NCBI GenBank assembly: GCA_018266295.1
Contig: JAFEAQ010000011.1
Span: 1,029,626 to 1,093,625, forward strand
Length of the DNA: 64,000 nucleotides
Reading direction: 5' to 3'
From: Bdellovibrionales bacterium
Lineage (GTDB): Bacteria; Bdellovibrionota; Bdellovibrionia; Bdellovibrionales; Bdellovibrionaceae
The stretch's first letter is position 1, and each line of letters begins with the position of its first letter. Shown here piece by piece: positions 48,541 to 56,295 of this stretch. Position numbers and translations under genes: made by a program. Below the pieces are notes generated by a model. The model was not told the origin of the DNA. It was given only the letters and a program-made list of their open reading frames with translations, and made no database searches.

Positions 48541-49968
48541 TTATTTACAAGGTCCTACATACCCAGCAACGTTGCTGTAGTTGAGGATTTTTGCGCCACC
48601 GTGCAAGCACACTTTGCCGGCGCTGTTTTTCAAGACTTTCACAGTACCGCCGTAGATGTGTACTACACCGGCTTGTGCAGTCAATTCATCCAACTGCTGA
48701 GTGATGATCACTTTCTTACCTGCAGTTGAAGTGATTTTGCCGATTGCTCTAGCTCTGATACAAGCGTTACCCGCCATACCATTCAAGCTACCAACAGTCA
48801 GAGCATTGACTTGTACGATACCTGCTACACCGTTGATAGTACCGATGTTTGCAGCGTGATCGACACGTACGCTACCGCTCATATTGCTGATAGAACCGAT
48901 GTCACCAGAAACTCTGACATAAGCTGCACCTGCTGAACCAGAGATTGAGCTGATGTACATTGCAGAGTTAATGCTGAAGCCACCAGCGATATTTGAAACT
49001 TGCAAGTTACGAATATCACCAACAGTTTGCTTACCGGCTTTGTTCGCCAACCAGAGGTCTACATTCGAAGCATTCACTTGCAATGAATCGAAGGCCGCAG
49101 TGTTTTTGAACAGAGCACACTCACCAGTATACGGATCAGCATCATCTACAACTGGTGTAGGAGCTGGCGTAGGTGTTGGAGTCGGAGTCGGGTTATGACC
49201 GCAACCGCAACCTTTGCAAGGAGTAGGTGATACTACTGGCGTAGGTTTTGGAGTAGGACTTGGAGTCGCTACTGGTGTTGGACTAGGAGTTACAACTGGA
49301 GTAGGCGTAGCTACTGGAGTTGGGCTCGGAGTCGATACAGGAGTAGGACTTGGTGTAGCTACCGGAGTTGGTGTCGCAACTGGCGTAGGAGCCGGAGTTG
49401 GATCAACAACAGGAGTCGGTGTTGCTACTGGAGTTGGATTTGGTGTTGGAGTCGACACAGGCGTAGGCACTGGTGTCGGAGTCGAAACCGGAGTTGGTAC
49501 TGGAGTAGGATCTACAACTGGCGTTGCAGTCGCTACTGGAGTAGGAGCCGGAGTCGGATCAATAACTGGAGTCGCCGTAGCTACCGGAGTTGGAGCTGGC
49601 GTTGGATCAATAACTGGAGTTGCCGTTGGAGCTGGTGTCGGAGTCGGAGTTGGCACAACAACTACTGGAGTTGGTGTTGGTTCAACGACAGGTGTCGCCG
49701 TTGGAGTAGGCTCAACAACCACAGGAGTCGGCGTAGCCACTGGTGTAGGGTCTACAACGGGTGTTGGTGCCGGCGTTGGCGTGGTATCCACCACAGGAGG
49801 AGGCACATCTTCTTGTCCTGGGATCCAGCCGTCAGCTGCTGGCGCCATGCTCATAATGGAGGATTGATCCCCTGCTTGCATACCACCCATATTGTTACCA
49901 CAGGCAGTAAGGCTCAAAGAGAGAACGGAGCCGATCAGAAATTTGTTTGAGACAATAAATGCTTTCAT
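48541..49968 (-). CDS. Stalked surface lipoprotein with Pro/Thr stalk and 17-residue repeat solenoid
   Basis: 475 residues. The lipobox SLTAC places lipid on Cys23. Residues 63-275 are Pro/Thr/Ala/Val repeats (TPAPTPVA, TPTPVV types), an extended rigid stalk. A Cys cluster CKGCGCG (251-257) sits near its end. The C-terminal domain (284-475) consists of 17-residue units such as IGTINGVAGIVQVNALT, VGSLNGMAGNACIRARA, LDELTAQAGVVHIYGGT and VKVLKNSAGKVCLHGGA, bracketed by Cys284 and Cys474. This reads as a beta-solenoid. GGAGGGG precedes the ATG. A paralogous domain is at 50348-51046. A surface adhesin or sensor is plausible; the function is unknown. Confidence 0.78.
   Translation of the reverse strand: MKAFIVSNKFLIGSVLSLSLTACGNNMGGMQAGDQSSIMSMAPAADGWIPGQEDVPPPVVDTTPTPAPTPVVDPTPVATPTPVVVEPTPTATPVVEPTPTPVVVVPTPTPTPAPTATPVIDPTPAPTPVATATPVIDPTPAPTPVATATPVVDPTPVPTPVSTPTPVPTPVSTPTPNPTPVATPTPVVDPTPAPTPVATPTPVATPSPTPVSTPSPTPVATPTPVVTPSPTPVATPSPTPKPTPVVSPTPCKGCGCGHNPTPTPTPTPAPTPVVDDADPYTGECALFKNTAAFDSLQVNASNVDLWLANKAGKQTVGDIRNLQVSNIAGGFSINSAMYISSISGSAGAAYVRVSGDIGSISNMSGSVRVDHAANIGTINGVAGIVQVNALTVGSLNGMAGNACIRARAIGKITSTAGKKVIITQQLDELTAQAGVVHIYGGTVKVLKNSAGKVCLHGGAKILNYSNVAGYVGPCK
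49144..49782 (-). repeat. Imperfect tandem repeats coding for the Pro/Thr stalk
   Basis: About 640 bases of degenerate 6- to 24-base repeats encoding T-P-x-P and V-x-T-P units within the lipoprotein gene. The third codon positions vary among copies, so selection on the protein rather than recent slippage seems likely. Such tracts can still change length between strains. Confidence 0.8.
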
Positions 49969-50115
49969 TGGGACTACCCCTCCACATTAAGCAATATACG
50001 CAAGTCCTGGACCAAGCCGGATGCGGACGTTCCATCTTCTTAAGTGTGCTCAGCTATTTAGGATTCTCATTGTGGAAACTCTGAGGAAATGATCAGTCCT
50101 TAGTCGTGGAGAAAC

Positions 50116-50125
50116 TTTGATCAAA
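50116..50125. other. Gap 49969-50347, little content
   Basis: The 379 bases between the two lipoprotein genes hold the ribosome site of the stalked protein, a perfect 10-base palindrome TTTGATCAAA (50116-50125) and the terminator at 50281-50311. A 68-residue frame at 50093-50299 has no ribosome site and an arginine-rich, unnatural composition; I do not call it. Confidence 0.4.
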
Positions 50126-50280
50126 AAATCGAAGATTGGTTTTGTCCTCAAATACAATCTGCGATGAGGAGCCTCTTTGTTTTAGGTCGGAATTTCTGAT
50201 TTTTCGTCGAAGCTCTCGGCAAAAGCGCCCTTGCAGAGCTATCTCAATGTGAGGATTCAGAAAAAACTGTCTAGAAAATG

Positions 50281-50311
50281 AAAGAGCCCGGTGTCTCACT
50301 CCGGGCTCTTT
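50281..50311 (-). terminator. Terminator after the second solenoid lipoprotein
   Basis: The 11-pair stem AAAGAGCCCGG / CCGGGCTCTTT with a 9-base loop, about 36 bases after the stop at 50348. On the minus strand it is followed by CATTTTC. Confidence 0.8.
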
Positions 50312-50347
50312 GAAGTCTTATCAGAACGGGATGCCCTTAAGGGGGAC

Positions 50348-51046
50348 TTATTGGCACTCACCCACGAATCCAGCGACATTGCTATAGTTCAAAACCTTGG
50401 CTCCGCCATGCAGGCAAATGCCGCCGGCGTTATTGCGAACCATTTTGATCACACCGCCATAAACGTGGATCTTACCGGCTGTATTTGAGATCTCCTCAAT
50501 CTCTGCCGCGATCACTTTTGTACCGCCGGCTGCACCGGAAATCGTTCCAACTTTCATAGCATGAATACAAACTTTGCCGGCCAAATTTGAGATCGATGAA
50601 ATCTCATTGGCATTGGCTTGAACGCCACCTGCGGCACCGTTGATACGCACGATCTTGTCGGCCGCGCGAATCATGATGTGACCCGCGATCCCTTGCAGAT
50701 CGACATTCTTAGCAAGATCAATCTTCAGAGCGCCCGCACGACCACTAAGAACTACGTCTTGCGCCGAGCTTGGAATCATCATCGGGATTTGCATATCTTT
50801 AAACACAGAACAAGCGCCGGAATAGGCGACATTGGGATCATCAGGAATTTCCTGAGCCGGTTGATTGCCATTTTCATCCGTTGACGGAACACCGTCTTGT
50901 GGAAGTTCCATTTCAGCATCTCCCGCTTTCAGAGATGTTGCCCCTGGCACCGCCGTGAAGTTCGTCTTGCCGCAGTTCTGGAATCCGATGATCATTACCG
51001 TGAGCAAAGTAATGAACACGATTCTTTGTGGTTTTTTGATATACAT
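50348..51046 (-). CDS. Solenoid lipoprotein, stalkless paralogue
   Basis: Start at the ATG at 51046 (MYIKKPQRIVFITLLTVMII) with GGGGGA upstream; 232 residues. The lipobox GFQNC puts lipid on Cys25. A short acidic linker (about 40-75) replaces the long stalk. Residues 79-232 carry the same 17-residue units as the neighbour: VDLQGIAGHIMIRAADK, IVRINGAAGGVQANANE, ISSISNLAGKVCIHAMK, IEEISNTAGKIHVYGGV and IKMVRNNAGGICLHGGA. The domain is capped by Cys79 and Cys231. The last 20 residues are nearly identical in both proteins. The two genes probably arose by duplication. Confidence 0.78.
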   Translation of the reverse strand: MYIKKPQRIVFITLLTVMIIGFQNCGKTNFTAVPGATSLKAGDAEMELPQDGVPSTDENGNQPAQEIPDDPNVAYSGACSVFKDMQIPMMIPSSAQDVVLSGRAGALKIDLAKNVDLQGIAGHIMIRAADKIVRINGAAGGVQANANEISSISNLAGKVCIHAMKVGTISGAAGGTKVIAAEIEEISNTAGKIHVYGGVIKMVRNNAGGICLHGGAKVLNYSNVAGFVGECQ

Positions 51047-51208
51047 TGTTTCCCCCGGATTCCCCTCATTAAAGCAAGATGGTTGCCACATATGAGCCCT
51101 TGTAAACAAACGTGGGCCGTCCCGGGCGCCCCGTCCTGCCGATTCCGTTTCCATCGTTTAAAAGATTTAAACAAAATCAAGGATTCACAATTGCATTAGC
51201 TCTCTGTC

Positions 51209-52060
51209 ATGTTTTACTTAGCTCGCTTTATCATATTCATCGCGATTATAGGTTCTTTTGGGATCGGAACAGCCCGCGCTGCCGATGCCTTTTTGGGGAA
51301 TCTGTACAATGATTCGACACTCTCGTTTGGTAAGCCGGCGCCAACGTCCTCGTTGCCTTCAGACAAAATACGATTGTTCGTTTGGAACATCCACAAAGCT
51401 GAGGATCAAAGACTTTCTCAAGACTTCGGTGATCTGACTTTCGGTGCGGATCTGGCCCTCTTTCAAGAAGCCGTTAGCCGACCTGACTTCATTCAAAGCT
51501 TAGTCGCCGCAAATACCGATTTCGAGTGGACGATGGCGAAGTCTTTCCAGCTTTTTGATTTTAGCTTTACCGGCGTTGCAACCGCTTATCGCGTGAAGCC
51601 CCTGGGTGAAGATGTGATTATCTCTAAAGTCACAGAGCCTGTGACTGAAACCCCTAAGACGATCTTGCTCTCTGTGTTTTCAATCAACGGTACTTACGAC
51701 ACACTTTTAGTGGCGAATATTCATGGTATTAACTTCGTGGGACTTGAGGCTTACAAAGTTCAAATGAACCAGTTAGCTGAAAAGCTTCGCCAGCATCAAG
51801 GCCCAATGATCGTAGCCGGTGATTTTAATACCTGGGAGCCTGCTCGCTTGGCTTATGTTAAGAGCCTCTTTGAACCGCTGGGTTTAAGCCAGGTCAACAC
51901 TCCTGTCGCAGGAATGCTCGATTTAGATCATGTATTCCTGCGCGGAATGAAAGCGAACTTCATTTTTGATCTTTCTCATATCGATTCTTCAGACCATGCC
52001 CCATTGATGGTTGATCTAATTTTTGAAAATAACAAGGTGATGATGTATGAAGGCAACTAA
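51209..52060 (+). CDS. Secreted endonuclease/exonuclease/phosphatase-family hydrolase
   Basis: 283 residues with an N-terminal signal (MFYLARFIIFIAIIGSFGIG). The EEP fold is indicated by RLFVWNIHKAED (Asn), ADLALFQEA (catalytic Glu), NIHG, IVAGDFNTW (Asp, Asn), LDLDHVFLRG and SSDHAPLMVDL (Asp, His). All key residues are present, so it should be an active metal-dependent phosphoesterase. Whether it cuts DNA, phosphoinositides or sphingomyelin-like lipids is not clear. It overlaps the next gene by 14 bases. Confidence 0.85.
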   Translation: MFYLARFIIFIAIIGSFGIGTARAADAFLGNLYNDSTLSFGKPAPTSSLPSDKIRLFVWNIHKAEDQRLSQDFGDLTFGADLALFQEAVSRPDFIQSLVAANTDFEWTMAKSFQLFDFSFTGVATAYRVKPLGEDVIISKVTEPVTETPKTILLSVFSINGTYDTLLVANIHGINFVGLEAYKVQMNQLAEKLRQHQGPMIVAGDFNTWEPARLAYVKSLFEPLGLSQVNTPVAGMLDLDHVFLRGMKANFIFDLSHIDSSDHAPLMVDLIFENNKVMMYEGN

Positions 52061-53105
52061 TAAGAACCTCCTCGTCTTAGTCGGTTTCGCTGTGGCTCTG
52101 AATGCCTGCGATATGAAACGCAATCTCGATGATATGCATGACCAGACCGCCGAGATGAATAAAACCACTCAACAGATGAACGAAACAACGGGCAAAATGA
52201 ATGAGCGCACTGAAGGCCTCGAGAACGCTACTGGCGAGCTCTACGATGCTCTTCGCCAAGGTGACTCATTGGCTGCCCGCCGTGCCGCTTTAGACAATAT
52301 GCTGAAAGCAGATGAACCTGCTCGCAAGCTTTCGGAAGCTGCTAAATACTTCATGTCTTTTGAATTCCAGTTCTGGACAAATGCCAACGAAGATAAAGGC
52401 GAAGAAAAGCGTATCGACCTTGCAACACTGGCTGCGCGTGAGTTCTTTAAAGATGTATATCAATTCATCCCTAACGGTGTGATGAAGCCAGATCCATTTG
52501 CTGACCAGATTATCTCTACGGATAAAGGCAACCTCATTGCTTGTTTGAATGCACTTGCGGTGACGACTCACTACTTGAATCCGAAGCAAGAAAAGCGCAT
52601 TAAAGAAAATCCTTCCATGAAATCGATTTCAATGTACAAGATGATCGAAGAGTCTTTGCTTGCAAAAGCGTCGATTGAATCCGGCGATAAGAAGATCTCT
52701 GATTATCCGGGCTATGTTTTCGAAATTCTTTCTAACGAGCCTGCGGCCATTTACTTGATGCAAGCTCGCTATAATTACCTAAGCGCCTTGTTCCTCGGCC
52801 GCGCGACTCCGGTGGCTCACAGCAAATGGACGGGAGTTAAGTTCTTTGCGAAAAAATGGACTCTGGATTTGAACAGCTTTAACGCGGCTCAAATCGAGGA
52901 GTTTAATATGTTCTTGGACGGAGCTTTGAAAACGAAGAAGATCCTTCAACAAATCGGCGCGAAACCAGAAATGGATTTCATGCTGAAGAGAATGATCAAC
53001 AATATGACTCTGGTGGATATTACCAGCAATCCACGAACGACTTCCGAGAAAGTATCTAACTTCCGCGAAATCGCCGCTCGCTTGACGGAATTAAAGAAGT
53101 TCTAA
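52047..53105 (+). CDS. Lipoprotein with N-terminal coiled coil
   Basis: 352 residues. The lipobox LNAC gives Cys21. Residues 25-75 follow a clear 7-residue pattern (MHDQTAEMNKTTQQMNETTG, then MNERTEGLENATGE), predicting a trimeric or dimeric coiled coil as in Lpp-like proteins. The remaining 270 residues are mostly helical and conserved-looking (KYFMSFEFQFWTNANEDK; IYLMQARYNYLSALFLGRAT), with no recognised family. It overlaps the EEP hydrolase gene by 14 bases, so the two are translated together. Confidence 0.75.
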   Translation: MKATNKNLLVLVGFAVALNACDMKRNLDDMHDQTAEMNKTTQQMNETTGKMNERTEGLENATGELYDALRQGDSLAARRAALDNMLKADEPARKLSEAAKYFMSFEFQFWTNANEDKGEEKRIDLATLAAREFFKDVYQFIPNGVMKPDPFADQIISTDKGNLIACLNALAVTTHYLNPKQEKRIKENPSMKSISMYKMIEESLLAKASIESGDKKISDYPGYVFEILSNEPAAIYLMQARYNYLSALFLGRATPVAHSKWTGVKFFAKKWTLDLNSFNAAQIEEFNMFLDGALKTKKILQQIGAKPEMDFMLKRMINNMTLVDITSNPRTTSEKVSNFREIAARLTELKKF

Positions 53106-53131
53106 GCGACCACGAAAGGCCGCCTAGGTGA

Positions 53132-53917
53132 CTAGGCGACTTCGAGCTCACCCGCGCCGATGCTTTGTTGCAGCTTCACACGAAGTCTCGCAACAGCCTG
53201 GGCGTGGAGCTGAGATACGCGGCTCTCTGTGACTCGCAGAACCTGACCGATCTCTTTTAAGTTCAAATCTTCAAAGTAATACAAAGAAAGAACCAAGCGC
53301 TGACGCTCAGGCAATTCTTCGATGGCCTGAGCCACGACTTCTTTGATGGACTTGATATTGAGCTGATTGAACGGATTATTCAGCTTAGAACCTTCCAAAA
53401 GGTTCAAGATCGACTTGTGGTCGTCATTGCTGAAGGATTGACTGTTATCAATTGAAAGCAAGCTCACAGGACGAACTTGGTTCACGAGATCATGGAACTC
53501 GTCGACAGAAATATTCAACGCCTTAGAAACTTCCTCGTCGGTCGGCGCACGACCGAGCTCGTTTTCTAGGTTTGCCATTGTCTTATCGAGAAGTTTTGCT
53601 TTGTCACGAATAGAGCGTGGAACCCAGTCTTGAGCGCGGAGCTCATCGAGGATCGCACCACGAATACGGAACTCGGCATAAGTTTTAAATTTATTATCAC
53701 GAGTGGGATCGTATTTATCGATGGCATCCATCAAGCCGATCACACCGGCAGAGATCAAGTCATCCAATTCGATATTTGAAGGAAGGCGCACGGCAATCTT
53801 TTGTGCGACGAACTTAATCAGCGGAGCGTATTCCTTAATCAACTCATCCTTTTGTTTCTGGGTGAGTTTCTTAGGCTCCTCTTTGTACTTTTTCAGCAAT
53901 GCCACGTTTTTCGCCAT
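53132..53917 (-). CDS. fliA: Flagellar sigma factor FliA (sigma-28)
   Basis: 261 residues. Region 2 (LIKFVAQKIAVRLPSNIELDDLISAGVIGLMDAIDKYDP, then YAEFRIRGAILDELRAQDWVPRSIRDK) and region 4 (LSLYYFEDLNLKEIGQVLRVTESRVSQLHAQAVARL) are the FliA/WhiG pattern. It directs late flagellar and chemotaxis genes, recognising GCCGATAA-type -10 elements; three matches or near-matches occur at 2.6, 3.8 and 4.7 kb. It is the last gene of the leftward flagellar block, 60 bases after flhG. An anti-sigma flgM is not seen here. Confidence 0.93.
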   Translation of the reverse strand: MAKNVALLKKYKEEPKKLTQKQKDELIKEYAPLIKFVAQKIAVRLPSNIELDDLISAGVIGLMDAIDKYDPTRDNKFKTYAEFRIRGAILDELRAQDWVPRSIRDKAKLLDKTMANLENELGRAPTDEEVSKALNISVDEFHDLVNQVRPVSLLSIDNSQSFSNDDHKSILNLLEGSKLNNPFNQLNIKSIKEVVAQAIEELPERQRLVLSLYYFEDLNLKEIGQVLRVTESRVSQLHAQAVARLRVKLQQSIGAGELEVA

Positions 53918-53977
53918 ACGTTCCCTCTGTTATTCCATGTTAGCAAACGGATACCAGTTCTAAAAAGTCCAATTCCC

Positions 53978-54808
53978 TTAAGCTACACCGACGACCTGTT
54001 CCCAGAACATCTGCAGCCCGCCCTTAGTGATGATTTTCTGATTAGAATTCTCGATTTGCGTGCTGAGATTCTTAATCGCCTTTGCGGACTCCGCAGTCAT
54101 GTCGTGTCTCATGATGAGACGATTTAACTGCGTCGCCTTACGAAGTACGGGATCCATAGGTACGGAACCCCAGTAATCAAGACCAATGTAGAGGAACTTA
54201 TTCACAACATCGTTGAAGCGCTGATAAAGACCCGCGCCTTCCGCTTCATCACGAACATTGTTGCAGATAATAGAAAACTTATTCTCTTTGTATTTCTGAT
54301 GCAGAACTTTAATAAGCGCATAAGAATCCGCCAGGCTGGCAGGATCCGGAGTGATCACAACCGAGATCGTTTGCGCGGCCGCATTTAAATACAGAACGTT
54401 ATCAGCTATTCCAGGCGCTGTATCGATCAGCATGTAATCGAAATCCTGCGGCAAAGTGCCGACTGCTTCGATCATCGTGCGTCTTTGAAAGCTATTGAGG
54501 TTGTTAAACTCCAAGATGCCACTACCGCCAGGAATCAAGAACACATCCTTCGCCACTTCCACGAGGATTTCATCGATGGTCTTATCGCCCATGATCACAT
54601 CATGGATATTTCCGTCAGCTTTAACTCCGTACAGAATATCCACGTTCGCCATTCCCAAATCGCCGTCAAAGATCAGAACTTTGTTTCCGGTCTGTGACAA
54701 TCGCAACGCCAGGTTCGAAGTCAAAGTGGTTTTACCCACGCCGCCTTTACCGGAGGTGATGCTGATTGTGCGCGTTCCGCTGCTTTGGAAGAGTCCGTTA
54801 TATTTCAT
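53978..54808 (-). CDS. flhG: Flagellar number regulator FlhG (FleN), MinD-like ATPase
   Basis: 276 residues. Deviant Walker A SGKGGVGKTTLTSNLA near residue 20, FDGDLGMANVDILYG (switch I), DYMLIDTAPGIADN (Walker B) and VITPDPASLADSYALIK are the FlhG/MinD signatures. FlhG restrains FlhF and the number of polar flagella. It overlaps flhF by 4 bases. Confidence 0.93.
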   Translation of the reverse strand: MKYNGLFQSSGTRTISITSGKGGVGKTTLTSNLALRLSQTGNKVLIFDGDLGMANVDILYGVKADGNIHDVIMGDKTIDEILVEVAKDVFLIPGGSGILEFNNLNSFQRRTMIEAVGTLPQDFDYMLIDTAPGIADNVLYLNAAAQTISVVITPDPASLADSYALIKVLHQKYKENKFSIICNNVRDEAEGAGLYQRFNDVVNKFLYIGLDYWGSVPMDPVLRKATQLNRLIMRHDMTAESAKAIKNLSTQIENSNQKIITKGGLQMFWEQVVGVA

Positions 54809-56295
54809 AATGTCTGATGTTCCTGTTTAGTCGCTTGAGTGATTTTAAAAAGAAGATCCAACACACGCTCTTTCGTCGCGAACTCGAAGTCTTCAGGGAC
54901 GCGCGTACCGATACCAAACGAGTGGAGTGGCACATCAAAGCGTCTCATAAAATTATAAATAGTTCCGTGCTGTACGGACTCATCAAGGCCCGTAAAGATC
55001 ACGTCATGGTAATCCAGTACCGAGTAACGGCGGCCGAGCTCCGTCACGTCTTGATCTTTTGCCAATGTCGAAAGTACCAAGTGCACGCGGGACTTCAAAG
55101 TCGCCGGTGGCATCAAGCGCTTCAAGTTCATGCCTTCTTCGGCATTACGAAGGCTCAAGCCCGGATAGTCGACAAGGATGTAATCCACGCTATTCATGTA
55201 ATTCATGATGTGATACCAGTCGCTGGCATTACGAATAACACTGAATGGGACATTGAGGATTTGAGCATAAATACGCATCTGATCCGCGGCACCCACCTTG
55301 AAAGTATCGGCGGAAAGAATCGCTACTTTTTTGTTTTCACGAACCACTAAGTGGCTTGCCATTTTTACAAGGGCTGTCGTTTTACCAGAACCTGCAGCGC
55401 CGACAAAAATGTGAACCTTTGCCTGCTTGGTTTCCTCTGGTGTACAAACCTTGGTTGTCTCAAGGATTTTTCTTGCAACCCAGCCTTCCACCAAAGCGCG
55501 GTTCTTCAATTTCAAAGACGGAAGATCTTTCTGTGCATGACCACAGATATCCGCTGAGATCTCAGGCGCAACGCCTGCGGTAACGAGCTTTTCAAATACG
55601 AAGCTCAAATCATAAGGCAAGCCGAACTCCGAGCCCGGATGACCTTGAACGAAATTCTGTGGAATGTTCTGAAACTGAGCTAAAACCTGCTTTAAGTTCG
55701 CAATCTCTGTTTTCAAAGACTGCATTTCTAAAGATTCTACTTGTTTTGCGGTTGGCGTTGGTACTGCCGGAATGACCGTGTTAATGGCCGCCGCTGCCGC
55801 CGCCTTCACTGGGGCTACAACCGGAGCCGCTTTTCTTGCCGGCTGAGGAGCTTGATCTTGCAAAGCCGCCAAAGCACGCTTAGCCGCTGACTGAACACGT
55901 TCTTGCGCCGCCATAGAACCATAGCGGTTATCCTGCTGCATCTGAACCTGTTCTTCATCGATATCAATATAACGTTGGGAAGTAATAGGACGTGGCGCCT
56001 TGTTTCTTTCAAGATGCTTATTCACCATCTTCTCGATCAACTCTTTTTGCTGGCGAGCCGTGCTTTGGCTGAACTTCGTCCGCTCTTGCTCACGCAAGCG
56101 AGCTTCGGCAAAACGTTTTTTTTGCAAAGTCTCCTCTGAAACCGCCGCTGTGATCTCGACACTGCCGTCACCAACAAGACCGTAGCTCTTGTTGTTATCC
56201 CGTGCAGAAAGAATGATCGCATCGGGGCCAAGCTCAGCTTTGACCATCTCGAGGGCTTCCTTCATTGTGCGAGCTTCAAATTTCTTAACCTGCAT
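54805..56295 (-). CDS. flhF: SRP-type GTPase FlhF, polar flagellum placement
   Basis: 496 residues. The N-terminal B domain starts MQVKKFEARTMKEALEMVKAELGPDAIILSARDN. A long Gln/Ala/Pro-rich linker (about 90-215) follows, then the NG domain with FVGAAGSGKTTALVKMASHL (P-loop), VAILSADTFKVGAADQMRIYA, YILVDYPGLS and the GTPase closing region. FlhF recruits the flagellar base to the pole. In G3 the usual DTAG reads DYPG, a moderate divergence. It overlaps flhA by 11 bases and flhG by 4. Confidence 0.92.
   Translation of the reverse strand: MQVKKFEARTMKEALEMVKAELGPDAIILSARDNNKSYGLVGDGSVEITAAVSEETLQKKRFAEARLREQERTKFSQSTARQQKELIEKMVNKHLERNKAPRPITSQRYIDIDEEQVQMQQDNRYGSMAAQERVQSAAKRALAALQDQAPQPARKAAPVVAPVKAAAAAAINTVIPAVPTPTAKQVESLEMQSLKTEIANLKQVLAQFQNIPQNFVQGHPGSEFGLPYDLSFVFEKLVTAGVAPEISADICGHAQKDLPSLKLKNRALVEGWVARKILETTKVCTPEETKQAKVHIFVGAAGSGKTTALVKMASHLVVRENKKVAILSADTFKVGAADQMRIYAQILNVPFSVIRNASDWYHIMNYMNSVDYILVDYPGLSLRNAEEGMNLKRLMPPATLKSRVHLVLSTLAKDQDVTELGRRYSVLDYHDVIFTGLDESVQHGTIYNFMRRFDVPLHSFGIGTRVPEDFEFATKERVLDLLFKITQATKQEHQTL

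Noticed and set aside
49214-49867. A 217-codon frame on the plus strand rich in Gly, Val, Ala and Thr, opposite the stalked lipoprotein gene
   Set aside because: It is the antisense reading of the Pro/Thr repeat DNA; the minus strand carries a lipobox, ribosome site and a conserved C-terminal domain.
50093-50299. A 68-codon minus-strand frame between the two lipoprotein genes
   Set aside because: No ribosome site, Arg-rich antisense-like composition, and it runs into the terminator at 50281-50311.
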